Below, piece by piece: positions 32,577 to 41,116 of a stretch of 64,000 nucleotides of DNA. The stretch's first letter is position 1, and every line of letters begins with the position of its first letter. Below the pieces are notes generated by a model that worked only from the letters and a program-made list of their open reading frames with translations, did not search any database and had not been told where the DNA came from. A program made the position numbers and the translations under genes. This stretch comes from Leifsonia sp052114085 (GTDB lineage: Bacteria > Actinomycetota > Actinomycetes > Actinomycetales > Microbacteriaceae): the NCBI RefSeq assembly GCF_052114085.1, contig NZ_JBFREB010000001.1, positions 3,286,001 to 3,350,000 of the forward strand, in the 5' to 3' direction.

Positions 32577-33542
32577 TCAGCCGACCCAGCGCGTGAGCAG
32601 CTCGTCCCAGTCGGCCTGGAACCGCCCGAGGCCGAAGCGCTCCAGCGCCCACTCGCGGGCGCGCCCGCCCGCTTCCGCTCCCCGCCCCGGGTCGTCGACG
32701 AATGCGCGCACGGCGTCGTGCAGCTCACGGACATCGGTCGAGATCGTGCCGACACCCGGAACCACCGCGCGACGCGCATCCGTCGCATCCAGGGCCACCA
32801 CGGGCATACCGGCCGTCATCGACTCGAGCAGCGCAAGGCCGAGTGACGTCCACCGGTTCGGGTGCACGTAGACGCGCCGCCGGCCGATCTCCGAGAACAG
32901 TCGCGGGGCCTCGATGTCTCCGGCCGCGACCACCCGGTCCCCGCCGACGCCCAGGGCCTGCGCCAGCCCATCCACCTGCATCCCGAACACGTCGATCGGG
33001 GCCACCGCGCTGAACCCGCCGAGCAGGTCGGACCCGGTGACCCGCCAGCGCCGCACCGGCTCGTTGATGACGGCGGCCGCCCGCGGCAGCTCGCCGGTGT
33101 AGAAGCTGCCATAGTCGACGACGCCGTGCTCGATCACCACAGTGCGCGTCGAACCGGTGTCCCAGAACAGCGCGTTGAAATGGGTGACGTGGGCGATGAT
33201 GACGTCGTCGCGATCGGCGAGCGGATGCCGCGAATTGGGGACGCCCTCCTGCGGCGTGTTGTGCTCCACGAACACCACGGGGATGTCGATGCCCGGCTTG
33301 CGGCCGGTCAGGCGCTCGACGCGGTCGAACTCCTCGGGGCGCTGCAACACCACGGCGTCGAAGGGCGTCGAGGCGAGCTCGGTCTCCGGCACATCCACCA
33401 CGGTGGCAGGCCAGTCGCGGGCGCCGACGCCGCCCTCGCCCGCCGCATCCACCGGCAGGAGGTACGTGTGCCGCCCGCGCACGAACGCGTCCATCCACCC
33501 GCCGTGCACCTGCCAGACGAGGAGCCGCAGAGCGCGGCTCAC
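32577..33542 (-). CDS. Glycosyltransferase family 4-like
   Basis: The 321-aa protein has a GT-B fold. The C-terminal nucleotide-binding half contains VYVHPNRWTSLGLALLESMTAGMPVVALD near residues 225-255, the standard GT4 E-x7-E motif. The N-terminal half has FVEHNTPQEG and HVTHFNALFWDTG. Its start overlaps the stop of the upstream 217-aa protein (ATGA). The sugar donor and acceptor are unknown. Confidence 0.85.
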   Translation of the reverse strand: MSRALRLLVWQVHGGWMDAFVRGRHTYLLPVDAAGEGGVGARDWPATVVDVPETELASTPFDAVVLQRPEEFDRVERLTGRKPGIDIPVVFVEHNTPQEGVPNSRHPLADRDDVIIAHVTHFNALFWDTGSTRTVVIEHGVVDYGSFYTGELPRAAAVINEPVRRWRVTGSDLLGGFSAVAPIDVFGMQVDGLAQALGVGGDRVVAAGDIEAPRLFSEIGRRRVYVHPNRWTSLGLALLESMTAGMPVVALDATDARRAVVPGVGTISTDVRELHDAVRAFVDDPGRGAEAGGRAREWALERFGLGRFQADWDELLTRWVG

Positions 33543-34192
33543 AGCTGAGACCCGGAGCCCGGGTGCCCCAGCTCGAGCGGTCCGGTCATCGGCGCCGGTT
33601 CGTGCTCCTGCCCCGCCGCCACGCCCGCGTGCGTGTGGCCTGCTACGCCGTGTGCGGCGGTGTGCGGCTCCTTCTCCGGGCAGAGCTTCCCGCAGTACGA
33701 GCAGATGTAGCCGTCGCCGAGTTGCGCTTCGCCGTGGAGCCGGTACTCCAGCATTTCACCGTCGCTCTGCAGGGCGAACTCCACGAACGCCGGGCGCTCC
33801 AGCGACGGGATGGGCACCCGCATCCGCTCGAACGGCCGGAGGTCGTCATCCAGCGGCACCCACAGTTTCTCGGGTGCCGGGCCGAAGATCGAGCCCGCCT
33901 TGTCGACCCGGGCAGGCCGATGGTCGTCGCGCACGTGGAGGATGTGCCCGGCACGGATCATGTCGCGCGGCAGCGCCTGGTACGACTCGGGCACGCCGTA
34001 GGCGATCGTCCCGCGGCGCAGACGCGAGAACCCCTCCTCGGAGTCGTCGCCCATCACGATGAACGGCGGCGCCTCCGTGCGACGCAGCACGATGGCCGTG
34101 TCGCCCGACGGGCCGTCGGAGATGAGTTGCAGAACCGCGGTCGCATCCACGCGGGAGGACTCTCCGGCCTCGGTGACAGAGGGGTCAGGCAT
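33539..34192 (-). CDS. Conserved hypothetical protein with His/Cys-rich tail
   Basis: This 217-aa soluble protein has a middle module of small strands (WVPLDDDLRPFERMRVPIPS and LERPAFVEFALQ, near 112-150) that is repeated in the 163-aa product of the gene two upstream. Its tail has YICSYCGKLCPEKEPHTAAHG and further His residues, suggesting a metal site. It overlaps the DUF6098 gene by 8 nt and the GT4 gene by 4 nt. Function unknown. Confidence 0.6.
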   Translation of the reverse strand: MPDPSVTEAGESSRVDATAVLQLISDGPSGDTAIVLRRTEAPPFIVMGDDSEEGFSRLRRGTIAYGVPESYQALPRDMIRAGHILHVRDDHRPARVDKAGSIFGPAPEKLWVPLDDDLRPFERMRVPIPSLERPAFVEFALQSDGEMLEYRLHGEAQLGDGYICSYCGKLCPEKEPHTAAHGVAGHTHAGVAAGQEHEPAPMTGPLELGHPGSGSQL

Positions 34193-34634
34193 GCGCGACC
34201 GACACCAGTTCCGCCTCGCGCCGCCCGAGCTCGGCTTCGAACCGTGCTCCCCACACACGATCGGCCTGCTCGATCAGGCACTCGGCCAGACGCCCCACGA
34301 CCTCCACGTCGCCCACGAGCACCTCGCCGTCCGGGGCGTGCCCGACGCCGCGGCCGCGCAGCAACCAGGCGAAGCGCTCCGGGCGGGAGCCGTCCTGCGG
34401 GGCATGACGGGGAGCGGGCAGACGGCTGATCTGGCGAGCAGTCCACTCCGCGCGGGGCAGCGTCCACCATTCCTCGCAGTCCAGCGGGAACGCCGGAAGG
34501 CCGGGGAGCGGGAGTCCGGACTCGGCGTCGAACGAGCCGTCCTCCAGATCGGCTGCGAAGCCGGCCGAATAGCGCACGTAGAGGCCGGGGCCGTCGTCGA
34601 GCAGTCGCTCGACCTCAGCGAGCTGATAGAGCAT
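34185..34634 (-). CDS. DUF6098 family protein
   Basis: The 149-aa protein starts MLYQLAEVERLLDDGPGLYV and contains YVRYSAGFAADL, LPAFPLDCEEWWTLPRAEW and WLLRGRGVGHAPDGEVLVGD, a layout I recognise as DUF6098 of Actinobacteria. GGAGG is well placed before the ATG. It overlaps its neighbours by 20 and 8 nt. Soluble; no function known. Confidence 0.8.
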   Translation of the reverse strand: MLYQLAEVERLLDDGPGLYVRYSAGFAADLEDGSFDAESGLPLPGLPAFPLDCEEWWTLPRAEWTARQISRLPAPRHAPQDGSRPERFAWLLRGRGVGHAPDGEVLVGDVEVVGRLAECLIEQADRVWGARFEAELGRREAELVSVAHA

Positions 34635-35106
34635 GCGATCCTCCGCTGGGGACGGCGTCGTACGGAGCGGCGACGCGGTAGCGGCACTCCATGCGGGTGC
34701 GCGAAACGAGCTCGAACCGGTGCCAGGACGGCCGGTCGAGTGACGGGATGGGGATGCTGATGCGGTCCGGTGCCTCGCCGTTCCCGTCGAGCGGGACGAA
34801 CACGACGACGTCGGACGCCCCGAACACGGAGGCCGAGCACGCGAATCGCGCCTGGGCGTACCGGTCGAAGGCGACGACGACAGCGGGGTCGGACTCGACG
34901 GGGAAGTCGTCACGCGACTGCTCGCGGAAGGGCTCACTCACGCCGTGCGCGCCCTGCCCCCGGCGCATCCGCACGAACAGGTCCCGTCCGCCGAACACAT
35001 CCAGCCGGAGCGAGGACGGGACGGCCCCGTCCACCAGGACGGCGACCGGCGTGCGGGCACGGCGCGGCAGCATCATCAGCACAGCGGTTGCTGCCAAATC
35101 GCCCAT
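34615..35106 (-). CDS. Hypothetical protein sharing a domain with the 33539 gene
   Basis: The 163-aa protein begins MGDLAATAVLMMLPRRART and contains a VFVPLDGNGEAPDRISIPIP then SLDRPSWHRFELVSRTRMEC segment that is clearly related to the middle of the 217-aa protein (shared VPLD, RxxxPIPSL-x-RP, F-x-L-x-S). TAACTT lies 7 nt before the ATG, so the mRNA may be leaderless. It is the first gene of a four-gene overlapping set. Confidence 0.65.
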   Translation of the reverse strand: MGDLAATAVLMMLPRRARTPVAVLVDGAVPSSLRLDVFGGRDLFVRMRRGQGAHGVSEPFREQSRDDFPVESDPAVVVAFDRYAQARFACSASVFGASDVVVFVPLDGNGEAPDRISIPIPSLDRPSWHRFELVSRTRMECRYRVAAPYDAVPSGGSHALSAR

Positions 35107-35176
35107 GCAAGCAAAGTTAAGGTGCAGTCGCCGGAAGCGTCAGGGGATTGACGAACCGTCGGGAGGGTGCGAGCGG

Positions 35177-35491
35177 TCAGGGGATGTGTCGGCTGATCTC
35201 GTCCTCGGGCATGATCACCATGCCACCTGTCCGCTGGGACGTGTGCATGAGTGCCTCCAGCCACTGCGTGTTGATCGCGGGCGGCCGGCTGCCGCTGAAC
35301 TGGAACGCGAGCGGAACCTCGCGACTGACCCAGAGGGATACGCGACCCGATCCCTGCTCCACCGGAACATCCCAGTTCAGCAGGAAACTCTCGTGACGGC
35401 GGAGTTTCGCGACGATGGCGAGCTTGACGTGACTGAGCACGCGGTCGTCGAGTTCGTACTCCTGTCCTGCGCCGTAGACGAGTTTTCCCAT
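35177..35491 (-). CDS. DUF7882 family protein
   Basis: This 104-aa protein starts MGKLVYGAGQEYELDDRVLS and continues HVKLAIVAKLRRHESFLLNW, the signature of DUF7882, a small Microbacteriaceae family. The C-terminal half (QFSGSRPPAINTQWLEALMH and MPEDEI) completes the domain. A CACTAT hexamer 6 nt upstream of the ATG may be its -10. No function is known to me. Confidence 0.85.
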   Translation of the reverse strand: MGKLVYGAGQEYELDDRVLSHVKLAIVAKLRRHESFLLNWDVPVEQGSGRVSLWVSREVPLAFQFSGSRPPAINTQWLEALMHTSQRTGGMVIMPEDEISRHIP

Positions 35492-35564
35492 AACTACATA
35501 GTGCCTGAACGCACCACCGAAATCCTGTCGTGTCAGGGGGATTGACACCGGTACCATCCCGTGG

Positions 35565-37118
35565 TTAGCGGATGGCCAACTTCTGCCCGCCATCGCTGAG
35601 GCGCCGGGCCAGCAGATCGAACGGGACGTCGTGGACGGCCCGGCCGGAGTCCGCGGCGAGCGCCGCAGCGACACCGGCGGCCTGCCCGAGCATCAGGTAC
35701 TGGGGTTCCATCCGCACCGAGGCGAACGCCACCGCCGACGCAGACAGGCAGACGGGGACGACCAGATTGGATGCGTCGCTCCGGCACGGCAGCAGCGAGG
35801 AGTACGGGATGCCGTACACGGGCACCGGGACGGACAAGTACCCCTCCGTGAACACCGTGCCGATCGGGACCGGATGCTCGTACACCCAGCGCCAGACGCG
35901 CTGCACCTCACGGACATCGATGTGGTACGAGCCGAGCGCGATCGTGTCGGGCGGGATGGATCCCGCGACCAGGTCGTGCTCCGTGAGCACGCGCTCGCCG
36001 ACCATCCGGCGCGCCTCGCGCACGTACAGCTGGTGCGGCAGGTGACCGGTGTCGGCGAATTCGCCTCGCGGCAGCCCCCACCTCGACAGCTCCTGCCGGA
36101 TCGCCGCGGGGACGGCGGGATCGCGCGACAGGAAATACAGGAACCCGGCCGTGTGCGCGACGTGGTGGAGCCGGATTTCCTCCCGGCGCTCCGGCGACGC
36201 GTCCGGGTATTCCCACGCCGATCCGTCCAGCACGCTCAGGGACACCGGACCCAGTGAGTTGCCGTCCGCCATCCCACCCGGGAGATTCGGTTCGAGCCCG
36301 AGCATGCCACCCGCAGTGCGCTCCACCCCCTGGCAGCGGTCACGGGCGAACAGCCGACGACCGATCTCCCAGTACGCCTCGTCGTAATCGGCGGGCCGGT
36401 CGAACGGGATGCGGTCCGGCGCTGTCGTCAGGCACACCCGGTAGCCGTACGACATGACCCCGCCGTCGCCCGCGCCGAGCGCGGCGAGAGGGCGGTCGTG
36501 CAGCTGCGGCAGGATGCCTCCCTCCGCGCGACCGGTCGGGTCGCCCACGAAGGGCGACACCCACGGCGGCATGTTGTGCATCCCGGGCAGGAGCTCCTGA
36601 CGTCCGGCGAATCGTTCGCCGTACAGGGAGCGGTCCTCGCGACCGACCCGGTACGGAACGCCCGCCGCCGCCAGCAGGTCTCCTTCGTACGTCGCGTCGA
36701 TGAAGACGGCCGCTTCCATCCGTTCGCCGCTCGTCGTGAACAGCGCCCGCAGTTCACGGCCGTCGCGTCCCTCCGCCGTCTCCACCGTCCCCAACCGTGA
36801 GCCGAACTCCACCTCGACACCAGCGTGCTCCAGCCAGCGCCGGAAGATCGCCTCGGCGACGTGCGGCTCGGGGCCGGCGTAGCGTCCGGGGGAGACGCCG
36901 TAGTGGTCGGCGACGTCGGCCCGAAAGCGAGCAGCTGCCCCGCCGAGCGCACGGACATCGCCGACGTCCGTGTAGCCCAGGCCGCCGGACGTCATACCGC
37001 CCAGGTGCCGGCCCGGCTCCACGAGCAGCACGCGTGACCCCGTCTCGGCGGCGGCGACGGCCGCGGCCACACCGGCCGACGTACCGCCGTAGACCACGAC
37101 GTCGACGGAACGACTCAT
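35565..37118 (-). CDS. FAD-dependent oxidoreductase (PF12831 type)
   Basis: The 517-aa protein has the FAD-binding motif VVVYGGTSAGVAAAVAAAETG at residues 6-26 and GGMTSGGLGYTDVG near 40, with the C-terminal MLGQAAGVAAALA closing the dinucleotide site. This family sits in many sugar clusters and is thought to oxidise carbohydrate hydroxyls or related substrates. It is the last gene of the GH4 operon, overlapping it by 4 nt, and it has no signal peptide. Confidence 0.88.
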   Translation of the reverse strand: MSRSVDVVVYGGTSAGVAAAVAAAETGSRVLLVEPGRHLGGMTSGGLGYTDVGDVRALGGAAARFRADVADHYGVSPGRYAGPEPHVAEAIFRRWLEHAGVEVEFGSRLGTVETAEGRDGRELRALFTTSGERMEAAVFIDATYEGDLLAAAGVPYRVGREDRSLYGERFAGRQELLPGMHNMPPWVSPFVGDPTGRAEGGILPQLHDRPLAALGAGDGGVMSYGYRVCLTTAPDRIPFDRPADYDEAYWEIGRRLFARDRCQGVERTAGGMLGLEPNLPGGMADGNSLGPVSLSVLDGSAWEYPDASPERREEIRLHHVAHTAGFLYFLSRDPAVPAAIRQELSRWGLPRGEFADTGHLPHQLYVREARRMVGERVLTEHDLVAGSIPPDTIALGSYHIDVREVQRVWRWVYEHPVPIGTVFTEGYLSVPVPVYGIPYSSLLPCRSDASNLVVPVCLSASAVAFASVRMEPQYLMLGQAAGVAAALAADSGRAVHDVPFDLLARRLSDGGQKLAIR

Positions 37119-38392
37119 GCGCTCGCTGCCCCATCCGCGAACTGCGGGAGGAACTCTGCACCGGTCTCGAACAGTCCGCGCTCGAGCGCCGTCACCAGAT
37201 CCCACTGGCCGACGAGTGGATGCGCGAGCAGCGCCATCCGCACCAGCCGTCGGTCACCGGTCACCGCGGCGCGGGCCGCGAGCCGCTCGTACGCGCTGAC
37301 GTGCTGGATCAGTCCGAGCAGCTCCGGCGCGACCGGATCCTGCGGCAGAGGCGTCGCGCCCGACTCGTCCACGCGGCACAGCGTCTCGATCACGTCGTCG
37401 TCGGCCAGCCCCGTGACGAGTCCGTTGTTGCGCACGTTGACGACGTGGTTGTCGCCGGTACCCGCCACCAGCGAGGCCAGCAGCGCTGTTGCCGCCTCGC
37501 TGTAGAACGCGCCGCCCCGCGCCTCCAGCTGCGGCGGCTTCGTGTCGACCGCCGGGTCCGCGTACAACTGCAGCAGCTCGCGCTCCACGTCCGCCACCAC
37601 GGTCGCCCGAGGCGTTGCGGCGTTCAGCTCGGCGACGGTGGCGTCGTGGGCGTAGTAGTACTTGAGGTAGTAGGAGGGCAGCACACCGAGGTCGCGGATG
37701 AGCTCGCCGGTCACGCCGCCGCGGCGGCCGAGTTCATCGGCACGCTCCGCGATCATCCCGGGGAGCACATCCACACCGTCGACGCGGATGTGGCGCACCC
37801 AGGACAGGTGGTTGAGACCGACCGGGTCCACCTCCACACGGTGCGGTTCCACGTCGCGCTCGCGGGCGATCCACCGCTGGACACCGATCGCGAAGTTGCA
37901 CAGCCCGATGGCCTTGTGGCCGTCGTCGAGCAGTGCCCGGGTGTTGATGCCTACTGGATTCGTGAAGTCGACGATCCAGGCGTCCGGATTCGCCCGCTCC
38001 CGGGCCTCCCTGGCGATATCGAGTACGACCGGAACGGTCCGCAGCGCCTTGGCCAGGCCGCCGGCGCCGGTCGTCTCCTGTCCGACGCATCCGCAGGCGA
38101 GCGGGAAGAGCTCGTCCTGCAGGCGTGCCAGCTGACCGCCCACGCGCAGCTGGATGAGCACGGCGTCCGCGCCGTCGATCGCGGCCGTGCGGTCGGTCGT
38201 CAGGGTGACCGGAACCCCCGCGCCCTGCCGCGCGAGCATGCGTCGCACCATGCCGCCGACGATCTGCAGGCGCGGCCCGTCCACATCCATGAGCCACAGC
38301 TCGTCGACCGTAAGGCGCTCGCGCTCGTTCCACAGGCCAGAGACGAGCTCGGGTGTGTAGGTGGAACCGGCGCCGATGACCGTGACCTTCAT
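37115..38392 (-). CDS. 6-phospho-beta-glucosidase-like, GH4 family
   Basis: This 425-aa GH4 enzyme needs NAD+ and a divalent metal and cleaves by transient oxidation at C3. It shows the cofactor loop VIGAGSTYTPELV at residues 4-16, VDFTNPVGINTRAL near 150 and metal/active-site residues in GLCNFAIG and PVGLNHLSW near 200. Substrate is predicted to be a 6-phosphorylated beta-glucoside, but no PTS lies nearby; the sugar kinase in the same operon could provide the phosphate. GAAAGG precedes the ATG. Confidence 0.9.
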   Translation of the reverse strand: MKVTVIGAGSTYTPELVSGLWNERERLTVDELWLMDVDGPRLQIVGGMVRRMLARQGAGVPVTLTTDRTAAIDGADAVLIQLRVGGQLARLQDELFPLACGCVGQETTGAGGLAKALRTVPVVLDIAREARERANPDAWIVDFTNPVGINTRALLDDGHKAIGLCNFAIGVQRWIARERDVEPHRVEVDPVGLNHLSWVRHIRVDGVDVLPGMIAERADELGRRGGVTGELIRDLGVLPSYYLKYYYAHDATVAELNAATPRATVVADVERELLQLYADPAVDTKPPQLEARGGAFYSEAATALLASLVAGTGDNHVVNVRNNGLVTGLADDDVIETLCRVDESGATPLPQDPVAPELLGLIQHVSAYERLAARAAVTGDRRLVRMALLAHPLVGQWDLVTALERGLFETGAEFLPQFADGAASA

Positions 38393-38450
38393 GTGCGGGA
38401 CCTTTCGGGGGTGTCGGGGGTGTCGGGATGAGATGGGCGGCGTTGGGCCG

Positions 38451-39443
38451 TCACGGAGCGGCGTCCGGGGTGTCGGGCTCCGCCGCGGCCCGGGTCGATG
38501 GGCCGGCCTGTCCGGACGCGCTCTCGCGGAGGGTGCGGACGATGCCGTCGACCGGGCGGAACTCCAGCGGGTGCGGGTCGAAGCCGAGATCTCGCAGCCC
38601 GTCGGACACGTGTGCGCGGAAGGCCGGGTCGGAGAACACGCCGCCTGCGAGCACGGCGGGCGTCCCCGGCGGGACGCTCGCCTCCGCGCCCCAGGCGCCG
38701 CGCGCCACGACACCGGCGAGCAGGAGTGCCTCCGAGGCCGCATGCGCGATCAGGTTGCCTGCCACCGCGTCGCCGTCGGCAGCGGCACGCGCCACGATCG
38801 CGGCCAGCGCCCCCACCTGCCGCATCGAAACCCGGCCGTCGCGGATGCTCCGAGCGAGCTCGACGGTGTCGGCGGCCTCCGTCTCGGTCAGAACCAGCGC
38901 TCGCAACGTCGTAGCGGGCCCTCGGCCGTCTTCGGCGCGGGCGGCGGCCCGGACCGCCGCGCGGCCCAGCTCGTCGCCGCCTCCGCCGTCGCCGCTCGCC
39001 CAGCCGAGTGCGGGCACGGTCGCCACGCCGAGGGGGCCGCGCGCCACCGCGTTGAGGCCGGCGCCGCAGACGATCGCGAGCGCGTGGCCGGATCCCGCCC
39101 CCGCCTCCAATACAGCGACTGCATCCCCCATGACGTCGACCTGCGCGTGCGGAAACAACCCGCTGAGGGCGGTGCGATACCCGACGTCGTCGCCCGGGAA
39201 ATCAAGGCCCGCGACAGCGGCGGATACGCGACTCACCTGCGCGGGCTCCGTCCCCGTTTGGCGCAACAGGGCTCCGACCTCGGCCACGACGGCGTCCGGC
39301 CCGGCGCCGCTTCCCGCCCCGATGGCTCGCGCCCGCTCGACGAGCCCGTCCTGCGCGCGGGCCAGCACGACGACCTCCGTCTTGGAGTTGCCGCCGTCGA
39401 TCGCGACGAGCACGCCGTCGTCCGGGACACGGGTGGAAATCAC
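38451..39443 (-). CDS. BadF/BcrA-type sugar kinase (N-acetylglucosamine kinase-like)
   Basis: The 330-aa ASKHA-fold kinase has the phosphate-1 loop LVAIDGGNSKTEVVVL near residue 12, the connecting GLDFPG region and the ALGWASGDGGGGDELGRAAV segment near 155 typical of GlcNAc and MurNAc kinases in this family. It probably phosphorylates an amino sugar or disaccharide. GTG 39443 has an AAAGGA site 7 to 8 nt upstream. It is the first gene of the operon with GH4 and FAD oxidoreductase, downstream of a LacI-type operator. Confidence 0.87.
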   Translation of the reverse strand: MISTRVPDDGVLVAIDGGNSKTEVVVLARAQDGLVERARAIGAGSGAGPDAVVAEVGALLRQTGTEPAQVSRVSAAVAGLDFPGDDVGYRTALSGLFPHAQVDVMGDAVAVLEAGAGSGHALAIVCGAGLNAVARGPLGVATVPALGWASGDGGGGDELGRAAVRAAARAEDGRGPATTLRALVLTETEAADTVELARSIRDGRVSMRQVGALAAIVARAAADGDAVAGNLIAHAASEALLLAGVVARGAWGAEASVPPGTPAVLAGGVFSDPAFRAHVSDGLRDLGFDPHPLEFRPVDGIVRTLRESASGQAGPSTRAAAEPDTPDAAP

Positions 39444-39481
39444 CGTCGGATCCTTTCGTCGCGCCCATCCTGTCGCAAATA

Positions 39482-39495
39482 TGGGATCGTTTCCA
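39482..39495. promoter_or_regulatory. LacI-type operator upstream of the kinase/GH4 operon
   Basis: TGGGATCGTTTCCA is 12/14 symmetric if a G:T position counts, 39 nt upstream of the kinase start. It closely matches the site at 54160 (TGGGATCGTTCCCA). The minus-strand CATATT next to it may be the -10, so binding would block transcription. Confidence 0.6.
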
Positions 39496-39649
39496 GTCCG
39501 TCCGCTCGCTCTTCCGGTCACGATCACTCGAGACCCATCGCTGACAGCGAGTCGTGAGTAGATGCGTGTATCCGCCGCGAGTTGCGACATCATGTCACCA
39601 CTCGGCGAATCGGAACGGTCGGCGTGGGCACGGGTGTGCCCACGAATCG

Positions 39650-40684
39650 CTACAGAGCGCGGGGCGCAGCCGTCGAACCGCGCGGGAGCACCTGCGCCTC
39701 GAGAACCGTCGTCTGCGGCTCGGCGGCCGGGTCCTGCAGCCGCTCCAGGAGGCGGGCGAGCGCCGTCTCGCCGAGCGAGACCGCATCCTGCGCCACCGCC
39801 GTGATGCCGGGGCTGACCATGCTCATCCACTCGGAGTCGTCGAACGAGACGACGCTGACGTCTTCGGGGATGCGCAGCCCGAGGTCGTTGGTCGCCCTCC
39901 ACACGCCCTCCGCGAGGAGGTTGTTGGCGGCGAAGATGGCGGTGGGGTGGTCCCGGCGGGCGAGGATGTCGATGGCCGACTTGCGGGCGCCGTCCGCATC
40001 CCACCCGGTCGAGATGACCAGGGCCGGGTCGGCGGCGATGCCGGAACCCTGCAGCGAGTTCCGGTAGCCTGCGGCACGCTCGCCACCGGTGGTCCACGTG
40101 GTCTCGTCGATGAACAGCGCGATGCGGCGGTGACCCAGGTCGATCAGGTGGTCCGTCATTCGCTTCGCGACGCCCGCGTTGTCGATGATGACGGCGTCGC
40201 AGCGACCAGCCGAGAACTGGCGGTCGGCTTCGATGACGGGGATGTGCTGGCGCATCAGGTAGTCGGAGACGTCACCGGACAGCGGCGTGACGATGACGCC
40301 CGCGACGCGCGTGGCGACGAACGCGCGGGCCGCATCCATCTCGGCCTCGGTCGAGCCCTGATCGTCGACCAGCATCATGGTGTAGCCCTCGCGGCGTGCC
40401 CGCGCGGCGACACCGGCGGCGAGGTCGGCGTAGAACGAGTTGCGCAGGTCGGAGACGAGGACGCCGATGGTGCGGCTGTCCTGCTTGCGGAGGCTGCGCG
40501 CCATCGCGTGCGGCACGTACCCGAGCGATTCCGCGGCGGCGACGACGCGCTCCCGGACCCCGGCGGCGACGTATCCCTCACCGCTCAGCGCGCGGGATGT
40601 CGTCGACTGCGACACGCCGGCCGCCAGCGCGACATCCTTCAGCGTGGCGCGGCGCGGAGCCCCCTCCGCGTCGTTCTCGATCAT
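39650..40684 (-). CDS. LacI-family transcriptional regulator
   Basis: The 344-aa repressor has a LacI headpiece (TLKDVALAAGVSQSTTSRAL near residues 14-33, hinge HAMARSLRKQ near 60) and a periplasmic-binding-protein-like effector domain (IGVLVSDLRNSFYADLAAGV near 73; VSVVSFDDSEWMSMVSPGIT near 280). It probably binds a sugar or sugar phosphate. It lies between the GH4 operon and the divergent permease operon, both of which carry LacI-type palindromes, so it is the best candidate for their control. Confidence 0.9.
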   Translation of the reverse strand: MIENDAEGAPRRATLKDVALAAGVSQSTTSRALSGEGYVAAGVRERVVAAAESLGYVPHAMARSLRKQDSRTIGVLVSDLRNSFYADLAAGVAARARREGYTMMLVDDQGSTEAEMDAARAFVATRVAGVIVTPLSGDVSDYLMRQHIPVIEADRQFSAGRCDAVIIDNAGVAKRMTDHLIDLGHRRIALFIDETTWTTGGERAAGYRNSLQGSGIAADPALVISTGWDADGARKSAIDILARRDHPTAIFAANNLLAEGVWRATNDLGLRIPEDVSVVSFDDSEWMSMVSPGITAVAQDAVSLGETALARLLERLQDPAAEPQTTVLEAQVLPRGSTAAPRAL

Positions 40685-40777
40685 GACACCCTTCCCACGG
40701 GCGCCGGAGCGCCGGACGCCCGGCGAAGTCCACCCTAACGGTCACCCTGCGCCGCCCGCTCCCACCCATCCGGGCGC

Positions 40778-40833
40778 CGAGGTGCTCGTTGTGGCTGGAA
40801 AATCGCCGAATAGCCGCCACAACGCGCACTTCG
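40778..40833. repeat. 57-bp-type stem-loop repeat, solitary copy
   Basis: This 56-bp palindrome, CGAGGTGCTCGTTGTGGCTG at its left end, is a diverged copy of the four-copy array at 43224-43741. Arms GAGGTGC..GTTGTGG pair with CCACAAC..GCACTTC. It lies in the intergenic space between the divergent LacI and permease genes, upstream of the permease promoter. Confidence 0.8.
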
Positions 40834-40979
40834 GCGGTCGCCGACAGGGAGGACGAATGCGTGCGCCAGGTGTACCGTGCGCCTCACACAGGCAGTTCCC
40901 CCGCCGGCACCGCCCACATAGTCGCGACGGGTCCGCGCCCGCGCAGCCCGGTCCCCGCCCGGGAAACGCCTGGACGCGG

Positions 40980-41009
40980 TTGCATGGCCCGCTCACCAGG
41001 ACCTATAGT
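40980..41009 (+). promoter_or_regulatory. Promoter of the sugar ABC permease operon
   Basis: TTGCAT, an 18-bp spacer and TATAGT (41004-41009) predict transcription start at about 41016, just before the LacI-type operator at 41020. Confidence 0.6.
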
Positions 41010-41019
41010 CGCTGCTATG

Positions 41020-41033
41020 TGGTAACGATGCCA
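41020..41033. promoter_or_regulatory. LacI-type operator in the permease operon leader
   Basis: TGGTAACGATGCCA sits at about +4 to +17 of the predicted start, where a bound repressor would block elongation. The site near 45425 (TGGCAACGATGCCA) differs at one base. Confidence 0.65.
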
Positions 41034-41116
41034 CACCGCCGAGGAAGGCGGGGACGGATCGAAAGGGTGGCGATGAGGATCACCGAGCTCGATGATGCGA
41101 CGCAGGGAGGTCGGTG

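Noticed and set aside
35177..35491. Prophage remnant
   Set aside because: DUF7882 proteins also occur in phages, but there is no integrase, terminase, att-like duplication or other phage gene here.
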